The notes under the pieces are model-generated. The model worked only from the letters and a program-made list of their open reading frames with translations. It was not told the origin of the DNA and did not search any database. A program made the position numbers and the translations under genes. DNA of 64,000 bases, taken from an uncultured Bacteroides sp. Its GTDB lineage: Bacteria > Bacteroidota > Bacteroidia > Bacteroidales > Bacteroidaceae. Below are positions 23,586 through 32,159 of the stretch, in pieces (positions within the stretch are counted from its first letter, which is position 1; the number at the start of each line of letters is the position of its first letter). The DNA lies in contig CASFQC010000007.1 of assembly GCA_949296415.1 (NCBI GenBank), positions 1 to 64,000 on the forward strand. Reading direction: 5' to 3'.

Positions 23586-26500
23586 ATGCCAAGAACAAAA
23601 ACAGCTAAGAGACAGCCCAAGCTACAAGAAGCCTTGGTGCTGTTTAAATACATACTGAGCCTTTTCGGCTATAAGGATTTGGAAGCACTGAGTATCGGCC
23701 TGAAAGATCCGGCGTTGGAAGGGATAGACGAAGAAGGGACTTCACGTATCTATTATGTGTTGAAAGCTCGTCTCTATACCGGACAAGGCATCAGCGAACA
23801 ACAGCTTTACGAATACGACCGGCACATCGTGCGACATACTCGTGAAATCAATGAGAAGCGTACTGAAAAAATACAATGGAAATATTATCAGTATCTGGCA
23901 CTGCTCTTCACGGAAGTTTATCTGGACCGTTATTTCTCCGACCCTCATGCATTGCTGCAAGACATTAACTGTTTTCTGACGGATGACTTCAATATGTGTC
24001 CTGAAACTTGGCATGAAATGCCTGAATTCACAGAAGAGGATTTGAAGAAACTGGCATTCTGGTGCGCAACTGGTTCCGGAAAAACACTGATGATGCATAT
24101 CAACATCAAGCAATACCTTTATTATGCCGGAAAACATCATGCCAAGAAACTGAACCGCATCCTGATATTGACACCCAAGGAGGGGCTGTCCAATCAGCAT
24201 GTGCAAGAGTTGATCGCCTCTAACTTTCATGCCGGACTCTTTTCCAAGCAAGGACAAAAAGGATTCTTTTCTGGCAAAACCATTGAAGTGATAGATATTA
24301 ACAAACTGGCGGAATCCGATGGGGACAAGACTGTTGCTGTAGATAACTTTGAGGGAAATAACTTAGTGCTGGTAGATGAAGGCCATAGGGGGGCAAGTGG
24401 CGATGCCTGGAAGAGCTATCGCAACAAGCTGACCGCAGAAGGTTTTTCTTTTGAATATTCCGCAACCTTTGGGCAAGCCATCACGTCCCAATCGGGAAGC
24501 AGCCGCAATGCCCTGCTTGAAGAATATGGGAAAGCAATCTTGTTTGACTACAGTTACCGTTACTTCTACAACGATGGCTACGGCAAAGATTATCGTATTA
24601 TGAACATGGACTCGTGGGACAACGAAGCTCTGTTCAACATGTATCTCACAGCTTACTTGCTTAGCCTTTACGAACAGACGCTTGTCTATCAGAACAATCC
24701 GCTGGTAAAAAAACGTTTTCTCATAGCCAAGCCGTTGGGTATTTTTGTCGGCGGATCGGTCAACGCCGTACGTACGGTCCGTAACCTGCAGGTCAGTGAT
24801 GTAGTCCAAATACTGCTTTTCCTGCAAGCGTTTATAGACCGTCCTGCGGAATTTACCAATTATATCCGACGTTTGTTCGATATCAACGACGGCATAAAAA
24901 ACCGTAATGGCTATTCTCTTTTTGCCAACTCTTTCACTTTAGCCAAGCAAGGGCTCACACCGGGAGAGGAAGAGGCTTTTTCCCGTGACACTTACCGGAA
25001 GGTCATTCGAACGCTGTTTCATTCAGAAGCGTCCAATGCTCACCTTCGTATAGAAAAGTTAAAAGGAAGTGATGGAGAAATAGGGTTACGCATTGGAGCG
25101 GCAGACTATTTTGGCGTTGTAAATGTGGGCGACAGTGATTCGCTTATTAAGTTGTGCGTCGCTAATGGACTGGTCTGTGAAACAAAAGAATTCGGGAATA
25201 AATCTCTCTTCGACAGTGTCAATAAGGAAGATTCATCTGTCAATTTGCTTATTGGTTCCAAGAAATTCAATGAAGGCTGGAGCAGTTGGCGGGTGTCTGC
25301 CATGGGCTTGATGAATGTAGGACGCAGTGAAGGATCGGAGATTATTCAAATCTTTGGAAGAGGTGTACGACTGAAAGGTTTCAAGTACTCTATGAAGCGT
25401 AGCACGGCATTGGACAGCAGCTATTCACCGGGATTACTGCCTAAAGGTCTGCGTGATATTGAGACGCTGAATGTATTTGGAGTCCGTGCCGATTATATGG
25501 ATACTTTCCGGAAATATCTGGAAGATGAAGGTTGTCCTGCCAATGAAGACACGTATACTCCCATACAAATACCTACAGTGAACCTGCTCGGTAATAAGCG
25601 GTTAAAAGTGGTACGCCTGAAGCCTGATTATGACTTTAAGAAACAGGTAGTGGTCAAGCCGGAAGAATACAGGGAGAAAATAACTGTTGAGGTGGACTGG
25701 ATGCCTAAAGTGAAAGCTATCTATAGTAAAGGCGTCAATATGGATGATGCAGCTTCATTGCCAGAAGGAAAACTGACTGACAGACATTTGGCTTTTATAG
25801 ACTGGGATAAAATTTTCTTCTCGTTGCAAGAAATGAAAAATGAACACGGTTGGTACAACATGGAACTGCGTCAAGACGCTTTGAAAGTACTGATGCAAGC
25901 CCCGGATTGGTATGAACTGTACATCCAACCCGCAGATTTGGAATTTCATGACTTCGGACGCGATGTCTGCCGATGGCAGGAAATCGCTACAGCCTTATTG
26001 CGTGGTTATGTGGAAAAGGCATATAAGTACTGTAAAGGAAAGGAGGAATCGAAATACATGGAAACCGTGTACACCGATGCGTCTGATCCCAATTTTCTCA
26101 ACGGATATACTGTAAAAGTTCGTGATGACAAAACGGAATGGCTTGAAAGACTGAAAACATTACGTGACCAAATTATAGCCGGTAATTTTGAGGCTGATTA
26201 CGAAATTTATGGCACTTGGATACAAGCCCTTTACTTTGACCATCATCTGTTCTATCCGCTACTTTGCCTGAAAGAGAAAGATAGTGCCGGGAAAACATAT
26301 TGGAAAGACAAAGACACAAACGAACCGCTTATTAAGATTTCGCCTGTGTCCTTAAATACAGGCGAGACACAATTTGTCCAATCGGTACGTCGTTATTACA
26401 ATGCACATAAAAATGACACGCTGCAAGGAAAGGAAGTTTATCTGCTGCGTAACGAAAGCCGTAAGGGTATTGGTTTCTTTGAAGCCAATAACTTCTATCC

Positions 26501-26813
26501 GGATTTCATCTTATGGGTCAACAGCCAACACAAGCAACATGTCACTTTTATAGACCCTAAAGGTATCCGTCACTTGAAAGGCTTGAACGACGATAAAATA
26601 CAGCTGTTCAAGAAACTAAAAGAAGAAATTGAACCACGTCTGAATGATACGGAAATAGAGCTTGACAGCTACATTATTTCAAATACTGATTACAAAGATA
26701 TTAGCTATTGGGGGACCAAAGCCGAATTCCAAAAGAATCATGTATTGTTTGCGATGGAAGAGAATTATATTGATGATATCTTTGAACTTATATTAGCAGA
26801 TAACGAGTCATAA
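23586..26813 (+). CDS. Type III-like restriction subunit: SF2 helicase with PD-(D/E)XK nuclease (Res)
   Basis: 1075 residues. The SF2 translocase core has Walker A ATGSGKT (K166), a DEAD-box variant VDEGH (D264-H267), the segment EYSATFGQA, and motif VI-like QIFGRGVRL. Near the C-terminus FYPDFILWV (D973) followed by FIDPKG (D990, K992) fits the PD...DxK nuclease site of type III Res subunits. The ATG at 23586 has an AGGA ribosome-binding site. An upstream extension of the frame overlaps the methyltransferase end and is not protein-like. It lies between Mod and the RecQ/UvrD fusion in one operon. It should act with Mod on unmodified DNA. Confidence 0.9.
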   Translation: MPRTKTAKRQPKLQEALVLFKYILSLFGYKDLEALSIGLKDPALEGIDEEGTSRIYYVLKARLYTGQGISEQQLYEYDRHIVRHTREINEKRTEKIQWKYYQYLALLFTEVYLDRYFSDPHALLQDINCFLTDDFNMCPETWHEMPEFTEEDLKKLAFWCATGSGKTLMMHINIKQYLYYAGKHHAKKLNRILILTPKEGLSNQHVQELIASNFHAGLFSKQGQKGFFSGKTIEVIDINKLAESDGDKTVAVDNFEGNNLVLVDEGHRGASGDAWKSYRNKLTAEGFSFEYSATFGQAITSQSGSSRNALLEEYGKAILFDYSYRYFYNDGYGKDYRIMNMDSWDNEALFNMYLTAYLLSLYEQTLVYQNNPLVKKRFLIAKPLGIFVGGSVNAVRTVRNLQVSDVVQILLFLQAFIDRPAEFTNYIRRLFDINDGIKNRNGYSLFANSFTLAKQGLTPGEEEAFSRDTYRKVIRTLFHSEASNAHLRIEKLKGSDGEIGLRIGAADYFGVVNVGDSDSLIKLCVANGLVCETKEFGNKSLFDSVNKEDSSVNLLIGSKKFNEGWSSWRVSAMGLMNVGRSEGSEIIQIFGRGVRLKGFKYSMKRSTALDSSYSPGLLPKGLRDIETLNVFGVRADYMDTFRKYLEDEGCPANEDTYTPIQIPTVNLLGNKRLKVVRLKPDYDFKKQVVVKPEEYREKITVEVDWMPKVKAIYSKGVNMDDAASLPEGKLTDRHLAFIDWDKIFFSLQEMKNEHGWYNMELRQDALKVLMQAPDWYELYIQPADLEFHDFGRDVCRWQEIATALLRGYVEKAYKYCKGKEESKYMETVYTDASDPNFLNGYTVKVRDDKTEWLERLKTLRDQIIAGNFEADYEIYGTWIQALYFDHHLFYPLLCLKEKDSAGKTYWKDKDTNEPLIKISPVSLNTGETQFVQSVRRYYNAHKNDTLQGKEVYLLRNESRKGIGFFEANNFYPDFILWVNSQHKQHVTFIDPKGIRHLKGLNDDKIQLFKKLKEEIEPRLNDTEIELDSYIISNTDYKDISYWGTKAEFQKNHVLFAMEENYIDDIFELILADNES

Positions 26814-26833
26814 TCTTATTTTCAATCGAATAC

Positions 26834-29800
26834 ATGCTTGTATGGAACAGTAACATAGAAAACCACACGCCGCGTTATGCCATAGTAGACGTAGAGGTGG
26901 GGATAATGGACCATAAAATCCATGACATAGGAGCATTACGCGATGACGGAGCCGTATTCCATAAGGCTTCAAAAGATGAACTGTTTGATTTCCTTCGTGA
27001 AACGGATTATCTATGCGGACACAACATCATCCATCACGATGCAAAGTATCTGTTTGGAGGTGACACCTGCCGTTGGCATTTGGTAGACACGCTTTATGTC
27101 TCGCCCTTACTGTTCCCGGAACGTCCTTACCACAAATTAGTAAAAAACGACAAACTGGTGAGCGACCAAGTAAACAATCCGGTGAACGATTGCGAAAAGG
27201 CAAAAGACCTGCTTTGGGATGAAGTGGCCCGTTGGAACTCCTTGCCCAATGACAAACGACAAATATACGCATTGTTATTGCGCGGGCAAAAAGAATTTGA
27301 AGGATTTCTCAACTTGGTAGGAGCAGAGCCTGTAGAGGAAAGATTGACTGAATTAATAAGGAATCATTACAAAGAGAAAATCTGCCGACATGCAGACCTC
27401 GAAAGACTCATCCAACACTATCCATGCGAACTGGCTTATGCGTTGGCTCTTATTGATACCACTGACTATCGTTCAATCACTCCCGGATGGGTGCTCCGCA
27501 ATTATCCTGAAGTGGAATATGTAATGAGTCTTTTACGACGTACCCGCTGCAAGGAAGGCTGTGCTTACTGTAACACCCAACTGGATGCACATACCCATCT
27601 GAAGGCATTCTTCGGATACAACCAATTCAGGACATACGAAGGCGATCCCCTCCAAGAACAAGCTGTCCAGGCCGCCGTAAATGGAAAGTCACTGCTGGCT
27701 ATATTCCCTACAGGAGGAGGAAAATCGCTCACGTTCCAATTGCCCGCACTCATGGCTGGTCGTTCTGTACATGGACTGACTGTGGTTATCTCACCTTTAC
27801 AGTCGCTCATGAAAGACCAAGTGGACAGTCTGGCGGAGAAAGGCATTACAGACGCTGTGACCATCAACGGCCTGCTTGATCCTCTCACCCGGGCATTGGC
27901 CATACAACGGGTACGAGACGGAGAAGCTTCCCTTTTATACATAGCACCCGAGATGCTTCGTTCAAACACCATCTGCCGAATTTTAATGGCGCGTCACGTG
28001 GTTCGCTTTGTGATAGACGAAGCCCATTGTTTTTCTTCATGGGGGCAAGATTTCAGAGTAGACTACCTTTATATAGGCAAATTTATCCGGGAATATCAGC
28101 AAAAGAAAGGCTGCCGGAATCCGATACCCGTATCCTGCTTCACGGCTACGGCCAAACAGAAAGTGGTGCAGGACATATGCGATTACTTTAAACAGACACT
28201 GAATCTTGATTTAGAACTGTTTGCATCTACTGCATCAAGAACCAATCTGCGCTATTCCGTCATACACGCGGAAACGGATGAGGAGAAATATTCCATATTG
28301 AGAAGAATTGTGGACGATACAGACTGCCCGACCATAATCTACACATCGCGCACCCGGCGTACGCAACTAATAGCCGCCAGACTGAACCGTGATGGCTATA
28401 AAGCGTTGCCTTTCAACGGCAGGATGAATGCCGATGAAAAAGTGGCCAACCAAGACGCTTTCATGAACGACCGTGTGCGTATTATTGTAGCGACCTCAGC
28501 CTTCGGCATGGGGGTGGACAAAAAAGATGTCGGACTCGTGATACATTACGATATCTCTGATTCTCTGGAGAATTATGTGCAGGAAGCCGGAAGAGCCGGA
28601 CGCGACCCGCATCTCAATGCCTGCTGCTATGTGCTCTACTGCGACACGGATTTGGACAAGCATTTCATCTTGTTGAACCAGACCAAACTCAGTATTAGTG
28701 AAATACAGCAAGTATGGAGAGCCGTCAAAGACCTTACCAGAAAACGGTCTAAAATCTGTTGTTCTGCATTGGAGATTGCGCGGAAGGCCGGATGGGATGA
28801 CTCTATTTCTGAGGTAGAGACCCGTGTGCGGACTGCATTGGCAGCCTTGGAACAAAGCGGATATCTGGTCAGGGAGAATAATTCGCCTCGCGTATATGCC
28901 ACAGGCATCACGGTGAAGAACGTGGATGAGGCAAGAATGCGGATTACGATTTCTCCACTATTCGGTTCTGATGAAATAGAGAAGGCGGTCAGAGTGATGA
29001 AATCACTGATTTCACAAAAATACATTGCGAAAGCACAAGATGCGGAAGCGGAATCGCGGGTGGATTATCTGGCAGACATACTGGGGCTAAGCAAGGGGGA
29101 CATCATTTCTGTGGTAGAACGGATGCGTCAGGATGGTCTATTGGCAGACAGCAAGGATATATCGGCCTACCTGCAAGATGCCGGGCATTCTGAACGGAAA
29201 TCGCGGGCTGTTTTCGAACGCTTTGCTAAACTTGAACGCTACATCCTGTCTCATATCCCAGACGAGACGGAACAGACCTCATACAAGTTGCTGAATGACA
29301 ATGCTGTAAGCGAAGGCATTTATACTTCGACGGAGAAGGATGTCCGGACACTGGTCTATTTCTTAACCGTCAAAGGATATATCTGCAAAAAGGAAGATGC
29401 GGCCCATAACTTAAAGATGAACCGTCAGGCAAACTTGGAATCAACCCTCAGACGCTATGAGAAACGGGTAGAAATATGCCGTTTCGCTATGACATGGCTC
29501 TATAAATTGGCCAACGAGACATCCTCTCTCAAGGACTCGGCCGATATGGCTGTCCAGTTTTCTGTTATCGGGTTATTCAATCAGTTGAAGTCAGAGTCTC
29601 ATGCCTTTTTCAGTAAACTGGAGAATCTGCAATTGGATGATGTGGAAGAGGCTCTTCTGTACCTGTCGGCCATCGGCGTGCTCAAACTGGAAGGCGGATT
29701 TTTAGTCCTTTACAATGCCATGAGCATCCAACGGGTAAAAGACAATAAATCAAGATACAAACAGGACGACTACCGGATGCTTAACGATTTCTACAAGCAA

Positions 29801-31663
29801 AAGATACAGCAGGTACATATTGTAGGCGAATATGCCAATCTGATGGTGAAAGACTATGACGCAGCCCTTCAGTATGTGCAGGATTATTTCCAAATGGACT
29901 ACAAGAAATTCATTGTCAAATATTTCAAAGGAGAAAGGCTTGACGAGATACAGCGCAACCTGACGCCGGCCAAGTATAGGCAACTATTCGACCAACTGTC
30001 CACACGCCAGATGGAGATTATCTCTGATAAGGATTCCCGTTGCATCGTGGTGGCGGCAGGACCTGGTAGCGGAAAGACGCGGGTACTGGTGCACAAACTT
30101 GCCTCCCTTCTGCTGTTGGAAGACGTAAAGCACGAACAATTGCTGATGCTGACGTTTTCGAGAGCGGCAGCCACGGAGTTCAAACAACGGCTGATGGAAC
30201 TGATTGGAAATGCGGCGCATTTTGTAGAAATAAAGACTTTCCACTCCTATTGTTTCGACTTGTTGGGACGGATAGGAAACCTTGAAGAGGTCAAAGACAT
30301 TGTGAGCAAAGCAGCCGAGAGGATAAATCAGGGGGATGTGGAACCGAGCAAGATTGCCAAAACGGTATTGGTCATTGATGAAGCCCAAGACATGAGTGCT
30401 GAAGAATTTGCGCTGGTAAAAGCACTGATGACCCGCAATGAGGAAATGCGTGTAATTGCCGTGGGGGACGATGACCAGAATATTTATGAGTTCCGTGGCT
30501 CAGATTCCGCCAATATGTATCAATTGACGCAGGAAAGCTCAAGCCGGTTCATTGAAATGACCGAGAATTTTCGCGGCGCGCATCATCCCGTCAATTTTGC
30601 CAATGAATTTGCCAAGAACATTTGCAAAAGGATGAAAACCCTCCCAATCGTCTCCATGAGGCAAGAAAACGGTTGGGTGGAAGTGACACGCCATCTGTCT
30701 GCATGTATGTATCAGCCTCTGGTTGAGAAAATGATTCAGAATCAAGGAGAGGGTACTTCGTGTGTGCTCACTCAAACCAATGAAGAGGCAGTCATCCTAA
30801 TGGCGCTTCTGCAAAAGCGGGGCATCCGCAGCATGTTAATCCAGTCAATGGATGGATACCGGTTTGGGAATCTGGCTGAAATAAGATATATTCTAAAGTA
30901 CATAGACAAACGGGTGCATACGCCTCTGATTCCGGAAGAATTGTGGGAACAGGCCAAACAGGCGACCTTCTCCACATACAGTCGCAGCCAGAGCCTGGCG
31001 TATGTGAGGCGTTGCATCGCACTCTTTGAACAGACTAACCGGACTAAATACGTCAGCGACTTTAAGGAGTTTGTGTATGAATCTTCTGTGGAAGATTTTT
31101 GCGACATCTCGAAAGCCAAAGTAATCGTATCAACTATCCATAAAGCTAAGGGTAAAGAATTTGATGATGTTTATATGTTACTGACTGACAATCCTCAGAA
31201 AGACGACTCTGTGATGCGCCGTTATTACGTAGGCATGACCCGTGCCAAAAACCGGCTGTTCATACATACCAATAGTGACTGTTTTCTTCATTTACCCGCA
31301 GACCGGTATGCCGTTGACCCCACGCGATACACCATGCCGGAAGAAATTGTGTGGCAACTTTCACACAGGGACGTTTATTTGGATTTTTTCAAGAAACGCA
31401 AACCTGAAGTCTTGGCATTGCAAAGTGGGGATACGCTTCTTTACAAAGACTTCATTTTGTATGACACACGTCGCAATTCGGTGGCCAAACTATCTTTGAA
31501 TATGCAGCAGACATTGACTGTCTGGAAGGAACGGGGCTATGAGGTGAAATCCGCATCCGTCCGTTTCGTGGTGGCATGGAAGCCTAAAGAGGCTCCGAAA
31601 GAGGAACCGGAAACCGCAGTTTTGTTGGCGGATTTAAGATTGGCTTTTACCAAAGCAGAATGA
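26834..31663 (+). CDS. DnaQ-like exonuclease / RecQ helicase / UvrD helicase triple fusion
   Basis: 1609 residues. Part 1 (about 1-230) resembles a DEDD 3'-5' exonuclease: D19-x-E21 in VDVEVG, D69 in GHNIIHHDAKYL, and D119 in NPVNDCEKAKDL; the usual His before the last Asp is Asn. A small CKEGCAYC cluster (C239, C243, C246) with nearby His follows. Part 2 (about 260-850) is RecQ: FPTGGGKS (K297), DEAHCFSSWGQDFR (395-), QEAGRAGRDP. Part 3 (about 1050-1540) is SF1 UvrD: AAGPGSGKT (K1081), DEAQD (1182-), GDDDQNIYEFRGS, STIHKAKGKEFD and YVGMTRAKNRL. It starts 20 nt after Res. Such a protein could unwind and degrade restricted DNA; that function is inferred. Confidence 0.88.
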   Translation: MLVWNSNIENHTPRYAIVDVEVGIMDHKIHDIGALRDDGAVFHKASKDELFDFLRETDYLCGHNIIHHDAKYLFGGDTCRWHLVDTLYVSPLLFPERPYHKLVKNDKLVSDQVNNPVNDCEKAKDLLWDEVARWNSLPNDKRQIYALLLRGQKEFEGFLNLVGAEPVEERLTELIRNHYKEKICRHADLERLIQHYPCELAYALALIDTTDYRSITPGWVLRNYPEVEYVMSLLRRTRCKEGCAYCNTQLDAHTHLKAFFGYNQFRTYEGDPLQEQAVQAAVNGKSLLAIFPTGGGKSLTFQLPALMAGRSVHGLTVVISPLQSLMKDQVDSLAEKGITDAVTINGLLDPLTRALAIQRVRDGEASLLYIAPEMLRSNTICRILMARHVVRFVIDEAHCFSSWGQDFRVDYLYIGKFIREYQQKKGCRNPIPVSCFTATAKQKVVQDICDYFKQTLNLDLELFASTASRTNLRYSVIHAETDEEKYSILRRIVDDTDCPTIIYTSRTRRTQLIAARLNRDGYKALPFNGRMNADEKVANQDAFMNDRVRIIVATSAFGMGVDKKDVGLVIHYDISDSLENYVQEAGRAGRDPHLNACCYVLYCDTDLDKHFILLNQTKLSISEIQQVWRAVKDLTRKRSKICCSALEIARKAGWDDSISEVETRVRTALAALEQSGYLVRENNSPRVYATGITVKNVDEARMRITISPLFGSDEIEKAVRVMKSLISQKYIAKAQDAEAESRVDYLADILGLSKGDIISVVERMRQDGLLADSKDISAYLQDAGHSERKSRAVFERFAKLERYILSHIPDETEQTSYKLLNDNAVSEGIYTSTEKDVRTLVYFLTVKGYICKKEDAAHNLKMNRQANLESTLRRYEKRVEICRFAMTWLYKLANETSSLKDSADMAVQFSVIGLFNQLKSESHAFFSKLENLQLDDVEEALLYLSAIGVLKLEGGFLVLYNAMSIQRVKDNKSRYKQDDYRMLNDFYKQKIQQVHIVGEYANLMVKDYDAALQYVQDYFQMDYKKFIVKYFKGERLDEIQRNLTPAKYRQLFDQLSTRQMEIISDKDSRCIVVAAGPGSGKTRVLVHKLASLLLLEDVKHEQLLMLTFSRAAATEFKQRLMELIGNAAHFVEIKTFHSYCFDLLGRIGNLEEVKDIVSKAAERINQGDVEPSKIAKTVLVIDEAQDMSAEEFALVKALMTRNEEMRVIAVGDDDQNIYEFRGSDSANMYQLTQESSSRFIEMTENFRGAHHPVNFANEFAKNICKRMKTLPIVSMRQENGWVEVTRHLSACMYQPLVEKMIQNQGEGTSCVLTQTNEEAVILMALLQKRGIRSMLIQSMDGYRFGNLAEIRYILKYIDKRVHTPLIPEELWEQAKQATFSTYSRSQSLAYVRRCIALFEQTNRTKYVSDFKEFVYESSVEDFCDISKAKVIVSTIHKAKGKEFDDVYMLLTDNPQKDDSVMRRYYVGMTRAKNRLFIHTNSDCFLHLPADRYAVDPTRYTMPEEIVWQLSHRDVYLDFFKKRKPEVLALQSGDTLLYKDFILYDTRRNSVAKLSLNMQQTLTVWKERGYEVKSASVRFVVAWKPKEAPKEEPETAVLLADLRLAFTKAE

Positions 31664-31899
31664 CCATGTAACTCTAATAAGATGCGAGCTGATTGTGGAT
31701 AATAGACAAGGGACGATTTTTTTCATTCACTTCTCGAAGGCTTAAGGCTGCAAGGCTCTTTCATTTGAAACGTGCAATTATCTTTCCGCTCATAGAGAAC
31801 ACACATAGAGCCGCCTCTATTACAAGGCCCATTCATGAGGGACAGCTATTTATGCGAGTCAGCATGTTGTATATCAATAGTTTACTGTGAGCGTACTTA
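31664..31899. other. Non-coding stretch after the island
   Basis: No gene, terminator or attachment site is recognised here. I compared it by eye with the left edge of the island (19,183-19,340) and saw no direct repeat. A 22-bp-period array follows. Confidence 0.5.
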
Positions 31900-31987
31900 C
31901 AGCTTCCTGCGGGTGGGTCCGCAGCTTCCTGTGAACGGATTCACAGCTTCCTGCGGACGGTTCCGCACCGGGCTGTGTATGGGTATG
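31900..31987. repeat. 22-bp-period degenerate tandem array, family 1, copy B
   Basis: Four units, each exactly 22 nt, start at 31900, 31922, 31944 and 31966. The first three begin CAGCTTCCTG and the last CACCGGGCTG. This is the most regular copy. It separates the restriction-modification island from the copper ATPase gene. Confidence 0.8.
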
Positions 31988-32124
31988 TAGCGGACCGGAG
32001 TTCTTTTCAGTCTGCAGTCCGTCACTATATCATGCCGTAATAGTAACCAAATGAAGGAAGCTGTGGGTAGGATTATGGGCAAGAAATATCTGTGAAATGC
32101 AAACAAGTTGTGACGGAAAAACCT

Positions 32125-32132
32125 TACTTTTG
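32125..32132 (+). promoter_or_regulatory. -7 promoter box of the copper ATPase gene
   Basis: TACTTTTG, 27 nt upstream of the ATG at 32160. This supports the downstream start over 32097, which lies before the box. Confidence 0.7.
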
Positions 32133-32159
32133 CCCGCACAGATAAAAATTTTTAATGTC

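Noticed and set aside
19183..31899. Attachment sites or terminal repeats bounding the island
   Set aside because: I compared the two edges by eye and found no direct repeat, tRNA gene or integrase.
31900..31987. Considered as a short CRISPR array
   Set aside because: The units are directly adjacent and degenerate, there are no unique spacers and no cas genes.
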